This document shows, in pieces, positions 41,274-49,327 of a stretch of 64,000 nucleotides of DNA; position 1 is the first letter of the stretch; each line of letters opens with the position of its first letter. The notes beneath the pieces were generated by a model. The model was not told where the DNA came from. It worked only from the letters and a program-made list of their open reading frames with translations, and did not search any database. The position numbers and the translations under genes are program-made. Location: contig MOEB01000011.1 of the NCBI GenBank assembly GCA_001939945.1, positions 62,001 to 126,000 on the forward strand, given 5' to 3'. Source of the stretch: Aerophototrophica crusticola (GTDB lineage Bacteria; Pseudomonadota; Alphaproteobacteria; Azospirillales; Azospirillaceae).

Positions 41274-43091
41274 ATGGCCGCTTCCCCTCCCCTCGCCGGG
41301 CTTACCGGTGCCAGCGTCAGCATGGGCGCCACCACCCTGTTCCGCGACGTGACCTTCACCATCGGCCGCGGCGACAAGGTCTGCCTGGTCGGCCGCAACG
41401 GCAGCGGCAAGTCCACCCTGCTGAAATGCCTGGCCGGGGAGGTGGAGGTGGATGCGGGGGAGCGCTTCGTGCAGCCCGGCGCCCGCATCGCCCACCTGGC
41501 GCAGGAGCCGGACTTCACCGGCCACGCCACCGTGGCGGACTTCGTAGCCGCGGGGCTGCTGGAGCCGGAGCCCTATCGCGTCGAGGCGGTGCTGGAGTCC
41601 ATGCAGCTTCCCCCCGACCGGGCCTGCGCCACCCTGTCGGGCGGGGAATCCCGCCGCGCCGCCCTGGCCCGCGCCCTGGTGGATGAGCCGGACGTGCTGC
41701 TGCTGGACGAGCCCACCAACCACCTGGACATCCCGACCATCGAGTATCTGGAGCGGGAGTTGCAGCAGTTCCGCGGCGCCCTGCTGGTGATCAGCCACGA
41801 CCGCAAGTTCCTGTCCAACCTGTCCAAGCGCCTGTTCTGGCTGGACCGCGGCACCCTGCGGGAGACGGAGCGCGGCTTCGACCAGTTCGAGGCCTGGCGG
41901 GACGAGGTGATCGCGGCGGAGGAGGCCGCCTGGCACAAGCAGGACCAGAAGATCAAGGCGGAGCTGAAATGGATGTGGGAGGGCGGCATCAGCGGCCGCC
42001 GCACCCGCAACATGGGCCGTGTCCGCCGGCTGCAGGACATGCGGGGGGAGCGGGCCAACCGCCTGCGCGCCCGGCAGGTCAATCTGGGCGTGGCCGAGTC
42101 CGACGTGTCCGGCCGGCTGGTGATCGAGGCGCAGGACATCTCCAAAACCTTCCCCCTGGCCGACGGGGGGGAGCGGGTGATCTGCCGCGGCTTCTCCACC
42201 CGCATCCTGCGCGGGGACCGGGTGGGGCTGGTGGGGCCCAACGGGGCCGGCAAGACCACCATCCTGAAGATGCTGGTGGGGGAGCTGGCGCCGGACAGCG
42301 GCGCCGTGCGCACCGGGACGAACCTCCAGACCATCGTCTTCGACCAGCGCCGCGCCCAGCTCGACCCCAACGAGACGCTGCGCCAGGTGCTGCTGCCGGA
42401 GGGGGGCGACAATATCTGGGTGGGCGGCAAGCCCCGCCACATCGCCAGCTACCTCAAGGACTTCCTGTTCGACCCCAGCATGATGGACCAGCCCACCCGC
42501 ACCCTGTCGGGCGGGGAGCGGAACCGCTTGCTGCTGGCCAAGCTGTTCGCCCAGCCCAGCAACCTGATGGTCCTGGACGAGCCCACCAACGATTTGGACA
42601 TGGACACCCTCGACCTGCTGGAAGAGGTGCTGTCCGATTATGAGGGCACGCTGTTGCTGGTTAGCCATGACCGCGATTTCCTGGACCGGCTGGTGACCAG
42701 CACCATCGCCGTGGAGGGCGACGGCGACGTGACGGAGTATGCCGGCGGCTACAGCGATTACCTGACCCAGCGCCGCGCCAAGGAGGCGGAGGCTGCCCCC
42801 GCCGCCAAGCAGGCCCCCAGGCCCCAGGCGTCCCCCACCCAACCCAAGGCCAAGACCAAGCTGAGCTTCAAGGAGGCCCGCGAGCTGGAGGAACTGCCCG
42901 CCCGCATGGCCGCCCTGGAAAAGAAGATCAAGACCCTGGAAGCCAAGCTGGCCGACCCCGCCTTCTACACCAAGGACGCCAAGGGCTTCGGAAAGGCCAC
43001 CGAAGACCTGCACACCGCCCAGGCCGACCTCGCCACCGCCGAGGACCGCTGGCTGGAGCTGGAGGCGCTGAAGGAGGAGTTGGGCTCGTAG
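41274..43091 (+). CDS. ABC-F type ATPase (Uup-like)
   Basis: A 605-residue soluble protein with two ABC domains and no membrane segments. Walker A motifs GRNGSGKST (about 40-48) and GPNGAGKTT (about 321-329); signatures TLSGGESRR and TLSGGERNR; Walker B LLLDEPTNHLD and LVLDEPTNDLD. The C-terminus from about residue 500 is a charged coiled coil (ARELEELPARMAALEKKIKT), typical of Uup, which acts on ribosomes or on DNA recombination intermediates. The stop codon lies within the left arm of the next repeat. Confidence 0.9.
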   Translation: MAASPPLAGLTGASVSMGATTLFRDVTFTIGRGDKVCLVGRNGSGKSTLLKCLAGEVEVDAGERFVQPGARIAHLAQEPDFTGHATVADFVAAGLLEPEPYRVEAVLESMQLPPDRACATLSGGESRRAALARALVDEPDVLLLDEPTNHLDIPTIEYLERELQQFRGALLVISHDRKFLSNLSKRLFWLDRGTLRETERGFDQFEAWRDEVIAAEEAAWHKQDQKIKAELKWMWEGGISGRRTRNMGRVRRLQDMRGERANRLRARQVNLGVAESDVSGRLVIEAQDISKTFPLADGGERVICRGFSTRILRGDRVGLVGPNGAGKTTILKMLVGELAPDSGAVRTGTNLQTIVFDQRRAQLDPNETLRQVLLPEGGDNIWVGGKPRHIASYLKDFLFDPSMMDQPTRTLSGGERNRLLLAKLFAQPSNLMVLDEPTNDLDMDTLDLLEEVLSDYEGTLLLVSHDRDFLDRLVTSTIAVEGDGDVTEYAGGYSDYLTQRRAKEAEAAPAAKQAPRPQASPTQPKAKTKLSFKEARELEELPARMAALEKKIKTLEAKLADPAFYTKDAKGFGKATEDLHTAQADLATAEDRWLELEALKEELGS

Positions 43092-43179
43092 GTCGGATTA
43101 GCGAAGCGTAATCCGACATCCCCACGCACGCCGGCATGGCCGTCGGATTACGCGGCTGGCTCTGCTAATCCGACCTACG
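43087..43179. repeat. Nested palindromic repeat (GTAGGTCGGATTAGC family)
   Basis: Outer arms CGTAGGTCGGATTAGC (43087-43102) and GCTAATCCGACCTACG (43164-43179) are perfect 16-bp reverse complements; inner arms GCGTAATCCGAC and GTCGGATTACGC pair within them. The stop codon of the ABC-F gene is in the left arm. Confidence 0.88.
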
Positions 43180-43183
43180 GCGC

Positions 43184-43217
43184 TTGACCATCCACCCGCT
43201 TGTATCTACGTTGTAGA
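43184..43217 (+). promoter_or_regulatory. Candidate promoter and operator of the mazEF-like operon
   Basis: TTGACC at 43184-43189, 17 bp later TACGTT as a -10 candidate, and the perfect palindrome TCTACGTTGTAGA at 43205-43217 overlapping the -10. Antitoxin-toxin complexes usually repress such sites. Confidence 0.55.
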
Positions 43218-43240
43218 GACTCCCACAAAGGAGGCGTGCC

Positions 43241-43486
43241 ATGCACCTGCAACTCGCCCGCTGGGGCAATAGCCTGGCCCTGCGGATACCCACCGCCTAC
43301 GCCAAGGACCTGGGCATCGCCGAGGGGGCGGGCGTGGATGCGCGCGTGGAAGATGGGAAGTTGGTGATCACGCCCTTGGCGGACCCTCCCACCTATGACC
43401 TCGACGAACTTCTAGCCGGCATCACGGACGACAACATCCATGGTGAGGTCCCGACCGGCAAGGCCGTGGGGAACGAGTTCCCCTGA
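43241..43486 (+). CDS. MazE-like antitoxin
   Basis: An 81-residue AbrB-fold antitoxin: LQLARWGNSLALRIPTAYAK, then EGAGVDARVEDGKLVITPL, is the MazE DNA-binding hairpin; the acidic C-terminus (DELLAGITDDNIHGE) would occupy the MazF active-site cleft. It represses its own promoter, probably through the palindrome at 43205-43217. Excellent ribosome site AAAGGAGGCG. It ends at the first base of mazF (TGATG), so the pair is translationally coupled. Confidence 0.88.
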   Translation: MHLQLARWGNSLALRIPTAYAKDLGIAEGAGVDARVEDGKLVITPLADPPTYDLDELLAGITDDNIHGEVPTGKAVGNEFP

Positions 43487-43842
43487 TGTCGGCCGCAGTC
43501 GCAGAGCCCTATTGCCCTGATGACGGCGACATTGTCTGGTTGGACTTCGACCCCCAGGCCGGGCGGGAGCAGAAGGGCCACCGCCCCGCTTTGGTGCTTT
43601 CTCCCCGCGCCTACAACAAGCGCGTCGGCCTGTGCGTCGTTTGCCCGATCACATCGGAGGTCAAGGGCTATCCCCTGGAACAGCCGGTACCGGCGGGCGG
43701 CAAGACGAAGGGCGCCGTGCTGTGTGACCAGGTCAAGAGCCTGTCCTGGCTGGAGCGTGGCTGCGTGTTCGGGGAGAGGGCGCCCGACGGGCTCACCGCC
43801 CATGTGAAGCTCAAGATCAAGGCGCTGTTGCGGATTCCGTGA
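43486..43842 (+). CDS. MazF/PemK-type endoribonuclease toxin
   Basis: A 118-residue toxin. GDIVWLDFDPQAGREQKGHR contains the beta1-beta2 substrate loop with the conserved arginine, and VVCPITSEVKGYP and LCDQVKSLSW are the other MazF motifs (conserved Arg, Ser/Thr and Asp-Gln). MazF cuts mRNA at short single-stranded motifs. Complete and probably functional. The pair is bracketed by two GTAGGTCG-type palindromic repeats. Confidence 0.9.
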   Translation: MSAAVAEPYCPDDGDIVWLDFDPQAGREQKGHRPALVLSPRAYNKRVGLCVVCPITSEVKGYPLEQPVPAGGKTKGAVLCDQVKSLSWLERGCVFGERAPDGLTAHVKLKIKALLRIP

Positions 43843-43852
43843 CGGGCTGGTC

Positions 43853-43942
43853 GTAGGTCGCGGCTGAAGCGGAGCGGAAGCCCGACAGCATGACTCCGAA
43901 GGCCATATCTGTCGGGCCTCGCGGCGCTCGGCATCGACCGAC
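43853..43942. repeat. Palindromic repeat with GTAGGTCG arm, after mazF
   Basis: Begins GTAGGTCGCGGCTGAAGCGG, has inner arms GCCCGACAG (43880-43888) and CTGTCGGGC (43909-43917), and ends CTCGGCATCGACC. Related in its GTAGGTCG opening to the repeat at 43087-43179 on the other side of mazEF, but with a different interior. Confidence 0.65.
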
Positions 43943-44047
43943 GGGGCATGTGCGCGGGCGCATCCCAGGGTCCAGCCTTAACCATGGCCCCAACCGGTGC
44001 TCCTGCCGGTAAGCTTTGGTATCCCACCCGTTGCCCCCCTGCACCAG

Positions 44048-44923
44048 ATGACCCCGATCGTCATTCTCCAGGCCGTCACCGTCATGGCCATCTGGGGGTT
44101 CAACTTCGTCGTCGCCAAGGTGGCGATGACGGAGCTGCCGCCCCTTTTCCTGATGGCGTTGCGCTTCTCCCTGGCGGCGGCGGTGCTGCTGCCGCTGGCC
44201 CGCCTGCCCAGGGGGAACCAGTGGCGGGCGCTGTTCCTGTATTCCGTGGTGATGGGCGGCATCCACTTCCCCCTGATCTTCAGCGGGGTTCGGATGGTGG
44301 ACGCCTCCACCGCCTCCATCGCCATCCAACTCCAGGTGCCCTTCGCCTCCATCCTGGCGGCCATCTTCTTCAAGGACCAGTTGGGCTGGCGCCGAGCCCT
44401 GGGCATGGCGATCAGCTTCGCCGGCGTGGCGGTGATCGCCGGTATCCCGGACGGGCGGACCAGCACGCCCCACCTGCTTATGGTGATCGGGGCGGCCCTG
44501 GCCTTCGCCTTTTCCAATATCCAGCTGAAGTGGCTGGGCGACGTGGACTGGAAGACGCTGAACGCCTACATGGCCCTGTTCGCCGTGCCGCAACTGGCCC
44601 TGCAATCCTTTCTATTGGAGCAGGGGCAAATAGAGGCCTTGCGTGACTTGAGCTGGATGGGGGCCTTGTGCCTTCTTTATCTCGCCCTGATGGCGACCAT
44701 CCTGGCCTATGCGTTCTGGTACCCGCTGGTGAAGCGGTTCGACGTGAACCAGACCATCCCCTTCCTGCTGCTGGTGCCCATCTTCGGGGTGGGCGGGGGG
44801 ATCCTGGCGCTGGGCGAGCCCCTGACCTGGAAGCTGCTGGTCGGCGGGCTGCTGACGATCGGCGGCGTCGGTGTCATCATCCTTCGGCGGCCGAGGCTGA
44901 CCCCCGGCCGCAGCACCACATGA
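44048..44923 (+). CDS. EamA-family (DMT) transporter
   Basis: A 291-residue membrane protein with about ten helices in two EamA repeats (residues 5-135 and 150-285). VMAIWGFNFVVAKVAMTELP opens the first repeat and a second EamA half follows with LALMATILAYAFWYPLVKRF. Drug/metabolite exporter superfamily; substrate unknown. The ATG at 44048 gives the normal length; an ATG 17 codons upstream is in frame. Confidence 0.88.
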   Translation: MTPIVILQAVTVMAIWGFNFVVAKVAMTELPPLFLMALRFSLAAAVLLPLARLPRGNQWRALFLYSVVMGGIHFPLIFSGVRMVDASTASIAIQLQVPFASILAAIFFKDQLGWRRALGMAISFAGVAVIAGIPDGRTSTPHLLMVIGAALAFAFSNIQLKWLGDVDWKTLNAYMALFAVPQLALQSFLLEQGQIEALRDLSWMGALCLLYLALMATILAYAFWYPLVKRFDVNQTIPFLLLVPIFGVGGGILALGEPLTWKLLVGGLLTIGGVGVIILRRPRLTPGRSTT

Positions 44924-44934
44924 GTTCGTGACGC

Positions 44935-45693
44935 ATGCGCCTCGTCGACCTGCCCTCCCCCAACTTCGGCCCCCGCCGCGGCGGCATCCGGCCGGACATG
45001 CTGGTCCTGCACTATACCGGCATGCGCAGCGCGGAGGACGCGCTGGACCGCCTGTGCGATGAGGAAGCCCAGGTCAGCGCCCATTACGTGATCGACGAGG
45101 AAGGCACCGTCTACCGCCTGGTCCGTGAGGACAAGCGCGCCTGGCACGCCGGCCGCGGCTGCTGGCGGGGGGAGACGGACATCAACAGCCGCTCCATCGG
45201 GATCGAGCTGGTGAACCCCGGCCACGAGTTCGGCTACCGCCCCTTCCCCATCGCCCAGATGGCGTCTTTGATCCTGCTGGCGGGGGAGCTGGTGCGGGAA
45301 TACGCCATCCCGCCCCTGCACGTGCTGGCCCACAGCGACGTGGCCCCCGACCGCAAGGAGGACCCGGGCGAGCTGTTCGACTGGCCCTCCCTGGCCGCCG
45401 CCGGCATCGGTGCCTGGCCGCAGCCGAACGGCCAGGACATGGCTTCGTGGAGCAATGCGGAGATCCGCGAGCTGCTGGGCCGGGTCGGCTATGGGACGGC
45501 ATGGGAAAAGCCGGATGGGACGGCATGGGATGGGACCGCATGGGACGGTGCCGCCGCAAAGACCCTGCTGGCCTTCCAACGCCACTGGCGCCCCGCCCGC
45601 CTGACCGGCCAGCCCGACACGGAAACGGTGGCAAGGCTGCGGGCGCTGGTGCGGGAGTACTGCCCGGCGAACGGGACGACTGTCTCCGCATAA
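44935..45693 (+). CDS. N-acetylmuramoyl-L-alanine amidase, AmpD type
   Basis: A 252-residue amidase_2 enzyme that removes the peptide from muropeptides. Zinc ligands are visible as VLHYTG (His about 24), WHAGRG and the HSDVAPDRKEDPG segment with His and Asp. Residues about 165-240 form a peptidoglycan-binding-like helical domain (MASWSNAEIRELLGRVGYG ... LLAFQRHWRP). The linker between carries an in-frame tandem repeat giving KPDGTAWDGTAWDG. No signal peptide, so it acts in the cytoplasm on recycled fragments. It starts 11 bp after the EamA stop, suggesting one unit. Confidence 0.88.
   Translation: MRLVDLPSPNFGPRRGGIRPDMLVLHYTGMRSAEDALDRLCDEEAQVSAHYVIDEEGTVYRLVREDKRAWHAGRGCWRGETDINSRSIGIELVNPGHEFGYRPFPIAQMASLILLAGELVREYAIPPLHVLAHSDVAPDRKEDPGELFDWPSLAAAGIGAWPQPNGQDMASWSNAEIRELLGRVGYGTAWEKPDGTAWDGTAWDGAAAKTLLAFQRHWRPARLTGQPDTETVARLRALVREYCPANGTTVSA
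45491..45545. repeat. ATGGGACGGCATGGGA tandem repeat inside the amidase gene
   Basis: Two exact ATGGGACGGCATGGGA units (45491-45506 and 45515-45530) and a third with one change (45530-45545). The same 14-mer core TGGGACGGCATGGG occurs at 46486 in rnpB and at 46846 in the following spacer. Confidence 0.85.
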
Positions 45694-45718
45694 GGGAGCC
45701 GACGGCGACGCGGCGGTA

Positions 45719-45831
45719 GCCCTCTCCCTGGGGAGAGGGCGGCGCGGCAGCGCCGGTGAGGGAGATGGGCGTGGGGACCAGCCTTTGGCCTGCGCCCGGC
45801 ACCCCCTCACCCCAACCCCTCTCCCGGGGGG
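45719..45831. repeat. CCCTCTCC palindromic repeat, intergenic copy A
   Basis: CCCTCTCCCTGGGGAGAGGG followed by GGTGAGGG, then CCCCCTCACCCCAACCCCTC on the right: inverted halves of a common interspersed palindromic repeat type. It borders the AT-rich element on the left. Confidence 0.8.
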
Positions 45832-45917
45832 GGTGGGCATTCACACAGTTCTGAGCGACGCCAGCTTTCAAAGCCAAATGGGGCGAGCATTTGGAGGATC
45901 GGTCTGGCGCTGCGGAG

Positions 45918-46107
45918 AAGTGTGTGGGGAAAACGGATTTAAACGGATCAGAACAGATTGTAACGGATAAAATAGTTATTTGGAGCAACTCATTCGCCAT
46001 TAAACATTAATCGGCAATGGACAACATTATCAACGATGATTTATAATAATTTGCAATATCCGTTCAATCCGTTTTGATCCGTTGAAATCCGTTTTCCAAA
46101 CACACTT
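45918..46107. repeat. 190-bp AT-rich inverted repeat with phased AACGGAT heptamers
   Basis: Left arm 45918-45969 and right arm 46057-46107 pair almost completely. The left arm carries AACGGAT at 45932, 45942, (AACAGAT at 45952) and 45962, a 10-bp spacing; the right arm carries the reverse complement ATCCGTT at 46058, 46067, 46077 and 46087. Between the arms are 87 AT-rich bp containing TTATAATAATTTG. Such helically phased sites suggest binding of an oligomeric protein. Confidence 0.85.
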
Positions 46108-46188
46108 GGTCCCAGGCGCCTCGTTACCCGATTTGACCGACCAAGCAGTTGATCCAGAACCATCTTGGATTTGTGTGAATCCCTAAGC

Positions 46189-46278
46189 CGCGGCGGGGAG
46201 AGGGGGTATGTCTCGAGGAACCCGTCCCCCTCACCCGGCCGCTGCGCGGCCACCCTCTCCCCAGGGAGAGGGGACGTG
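46189..46278. repeat. CCCTCTCC palindromic repeat, intergenic copy B
   Basis: GGGGAGAGGG at the left, CCCCTCACCC in the middle and CCCTCTCCCCAGGGAGAGGG at the right; same family as 45719-45831 and the coding copy at 37759-37800. It ends just before the rnpB promoter. Confidence 0.8.
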
Positions 46279-46288
46279 ACCAACCCCC

Positions 46289-46317
46289 TTGCCCCAACGT
46301 CATCCGGGGTCTACAAC
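46289..46317 (+). promoter_or_regulatory. Promoter of rnpB
   Basis: TTGCCC (46289-46294), 17-bp spacer and TACAAC (46312-46317), 7 bp before the predicted RNA start at 46325. Confidence 0.7.
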
Positions 46318-46324
46318 CCCGCCA

Positions 46325-46756
<432 letters not shown>

Positions 46757-47281
46757 TTTTTACTTCCGTCCATTGGCATTGACTTACAGATTACTACCAT
46801 ACCCCTAAATCGCGGAACCGGGCCGGCCTTCATCCCGGATTGGGCATGGGACGGCATGGGAAAGGGGCGGACAGGCCGCCTTCCTGTCACCCTGATACAA
46901 TAGCCGCCGCAAAAAGGTGGGATGCCCACAATATGTTGTGGCCTCGGCTGTTATATCAGGGCACACAACGACTCCCCACAGGGGCGGCCCTGGCCGGTTC
47001 CCCCCTCTTTCAGGCGGCCGATAGCCCGTCCAGGGCTCAAACGGCGCATTACCGCGGGCGACAGCGGTACAAGTCCCGGCAAAGAGCCTGGGATACCTCT
47101 TCTGGTGAGTTTTAAAAGAACAAAACAAGTCCGACAAAGCATCCACTGCCGATTCTCCTTGGGAATCCTGTGGGCTCGGCAACCTTATCCGCATTCATCC
47201 CCAGAAAGCCCCCAGACCTATCCACACGCTGTGGATAATTCTTAAAGAGCCTTGACCATTATTGACTTGGTGGCGTTGACG
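46757..47281. other. Structured spacer between rnpB and mraZ
   Basis: Holds the T run ending rnpB, another TGGGACGGCATGGG copy (46846-46859), an imperfect 17-bp outer stem (46890-46906 with 46945-46961) around a perfect CCACAA-TATG-TTGTGG hairpin (46926-46941), and the DnaA-box-like sites at 47185-47238. No credible gene is seen; open frames here cross the RNA structure. Confidence 0.65.
47185..47238. promoter_or_regulatory. DnaA-box-like cluster upstream of the division cluster
   Basis: TTATCCGCA at 47185-47193 (8 of 9 to the box), CTATCCACA at 47218-47226 (8 of 9) and TGTGGATAA at 47230-47238 (perfect TTATCCACA on the minus strand). The last two face each other 3 bp apart. Confidence 0.6.
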
Positions 47282-47315
47282 CCCATAGCGGCCCATGTTA
47301 TCCCATATCCACCCA
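47276..47315 (+). promoter_or_regulatory. mraZ promoter with four-unit MraZ operator
   Basis: CCCA units at 47282, 47292, 47302 and 47312, exactly 10 bp apart (TGGG on the opposite strand), match the direct-repeat operators bound by MraZ in other bacteria. They overlap a promoter candidate with TTGACG at 47276-47281 and TATCCC 17 bp later, which would let MraZ repress the whole cluster. Confidence 0.75.
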
Positions 47316-47430
47316 GAACGAGGGACCGACGCCCCATTTCCGCCCGGTTGGAACGGGCGGGGCGGGACGATCGAGGAGGGGACGAACAGCGCATGGGGCG
47401 GTGCCGCGGGCACCGATCGGGTGGGGGACG

Positions 47431-47919
47431 ATGGGCTTGTTCCTGTCCACATACGTCAACAAGGTCGACAAGAAGGGCCGCGTGTCGGTGCCGGCACCCT
47501 TCCGCTCGGCCTTGGTCGGCGGTGGCGGCGGCCCGACGGAGGTGGTGATCTTCCGTTCCCTCCAGGCCCAGGCCCTGGATGCCTGCCCCATCGAGTACCT
47601 GGAGCAGCTCTCTGCCGCCCTGGACGACCCGAACACCCCCGACGACTACCGCGACCTGATCGAGACGACGGTGTTCGGCGGCTCCGTGCGCCTGCCCATC
47701 GACCCGGAGGGACGCATCATCATCCCGGACGAGTTCCTGCAGTTCGCCGGGATTTCCGAATCCGTGTCCTTCGTCGGCCGCCGCAAGACTTTCCAGGTCT
47801 GGGACCCGGAGGCCTTCGCCGCCCATGAGAAGGCCAGCCGCGACACGGCCCGCAGCAACAACATCTCCCTCAGCACCATCCTGGCCAAGACCGGCGGCCT
47901 GGCAAAGGCGGCGCCATGA
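47431..47919 (+). CDS. mraZ: Transcriptional regulator MraZ
   Basis: A 162-residue protein with two AbrB-like swapped hairpins: [20 protein letters not shown] at the start and [20 protein letters not shown] in the second half, each with the DxxGR signature. It forms a ring-shaped oligomer that binds the TGGG repeats upstream and regulates the cluster. The ATG at 47431 begins at MGLFLSTY, the family start; the open frame extends ten codons upstream without good reason. It ends in ATGA with rsmH. Confidence 0.94.
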   Translation: MGLFLSTYVNKVDKKGRVSVPAPFRSALVGGGGGPTEVVIFRSLQAQALDACPIEYLEQLSAALDDPNTPDDYRDLIETTVFGGSVRLPIDPEGRIIIPDEFLQFAGISESVSFVGRRKTFQVWDPEAFAAHEKASRDTARSNNISLSTILAKTGGLAKAAP

Positions 47920-48878
47920 CCGGGACCCTGGTGCATATCCCCGTCCTGCGGGATGAGGTGGTGGCGGCCCTGGCCCCCCGGCCCGGCGCCGTGATCGTGG
48001 ACGGCACCTTCGGCGCCGGCGGCTACAGCCGCGCCCTGCTGGCGGCCGGCTGCGCCGTCTATGGCATCGACCGGGACCCAGCGGCGATCGCGCGGGCCGA
48101 GTCGCTGCTGGCGGAGTATCCGGGCAAGCTGACCATGGTCCCCGGCCGGTTCGGCGACATGGCGGACCTGCTGGCCGCCCGCGGCGTCACCGCGGTGGAC
48201 GGCGTGGCGTTGGACATCGGCGTGTCCTCCCCCCAGATCGACGACCCGGAGCGGGGCTTCAGCTTCCGCTTCGACGGACCGCTGGACATGCGCATGGGGC
48301 CGGATGGGCCCAGCGCCGCCGACTTGGTCAACACGCTGCCGGAGGCGGAGCTGGCGGACACCCTGTGGCGCTACGGGGAGGAGCGGCTGTCACGCCGCAT
48401 CGCCCGCGCCATCGTGGAGCGCCGCAAGACCCAGCCCTTCGCCCGGACCGGCGACCTGGCGGACCTGGTCCGCTCCGTCGTGCCCAAGTCCAAGGACGGG
48501 ATCGACCCCGCCACCCGCACCTTCCAGGGCCTGCGCATCGCCGTGAACGACGAGCTGGGCGAGCTGGAGCGCGGGCTGGAGGCGGCGGAGCGGCTGCTGG
48601 CCCCCGGCGGCCGGCTGGCCGTGGTCACCTTCCACAGCCTGGAGGACCGGGTGGTGAAGGAGTTCCTGCGCGCCCGGTCCGGCAACAATCCCGCCCCGTC
48701 GCGCCACCTGCCCGGCCCGGCCGCGGCGGGCCCCGCCCCCACCTTCCGGCTCACCGACCGCTCCGGCACCAAGGCCGGCGAGGCCGAGCTGGCCGCCAAC
48801 CCCCGCGCCCGGTCCGCCCGCCTACGGTCCGCCGAACGCACCAACGCCCCTGCCTGGGTCCTGGGAGAAGCCGCATGA
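47916..48878 (+). CDS. rsmH: 16S rRNA m4C1402 methyltransferase
   Basis: A 320-residue SAM-dependent enzyme (formerly MraW) methylating N4 of C1402 in 16S r[23 protein letters not shown] then [34 protein letters not shown] and [20 protein letters not shown] are the motif set. ATGA overlaps at both ends couple it to mraZ and ftsL. Confidence 0.95.
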   Translation: MTGTLVHIPVLRDEVVAALAPRPGAVIVDGTFGAGGYSRALLAAGCAVYGIDRDPAAIARAESLLAEYPGKLTMVPGRFGDMADLLAARGVTAVDGVALDIGVSSPQIDDPERGFSFRFDGPLDMRMGPDGPSAADLVNTLPEAELADTLWRYGEERLSRRIARAIVERRKTQPFARTGDLADLVRSVVPKSKDGIDPATRTFQGLRIAVNDELGELERGLEAAERLLAPGGRLAVVTFHSLEDRVVKEFLRARSGNNPAPSRHLPGPAAAGPAPTFRLTDRSGTKAGEAELAANPRARSARLRSAERTNAPAWVLGEAA

Positions 48879-49327
48879 TCGGCAAGTCCACCATCGTCTG
48901 GATCGGCCTCGCCTGCATGGCCAGCGCCATCCTCTACCAGACCAGCTACGAGGTGCAGGAGCAGGAGGAGCAGCTGGCCCGCCTGAACCGCCAGATCGTG
49001 GCCGAGCAGGAAGCCATCCAGGTGCTGAAGGCGGAGTGGGCCTACCTTAACGACCCGACCCGGATCGAGCGGCTGGTGGCGGAGCACATGATCCTGCAGC
49101 CCACCAAGAGCACGCAGATCGTCGGCCTGGACGCCATCCCGCAGGTGGACCCGATGCTGGTGGCCAGCCTGCCCACCAGCCCCGTGCCCGGCCGCAAGCC
49201 CGGCAGCCGCCTGGACCGCGCCCCGTCCAAGGTGGAGGTCGCCAGCGCCGACGCGCCGCCCAAGGCCCGGCCCGGCGATACCGCCAAGGCCCCTGTCGTC
49301 ATGGTCAACTACGGAGCCGCCCGATGA
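48875..49327 (+). CDS. ftsL: Cell division protein FtsL
   Basis: A 150-residue single-pass protein: short cytoplasmic tip, transmembrane segment about residues 6-22 ([17 protein letters not shown]), then a coiled coil ([20 protein letters not shown]) and the [20 protein letters not shown] segment that places it in FtsL. The Pro/Ala-rich C-terminal tail is longer than in enterics. FtsL activates FtsWI with FtsB and FtsQ. ATGA overlaps on both sides. Confidence 0.88.
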   Translation: MIGKSTIVWIGLACMASAILYQTSYEVQEQEEQLARLNRQIVAEQEAIQVLKAEWAYLNDPTRIERLVAEHMILQPTKSTQIVGLDAIPQVDPMLVASLPTSPVPGRKPGSRLDRAPSKVEVASADAPPKARPGDTAKAPVVMVNYGAAR

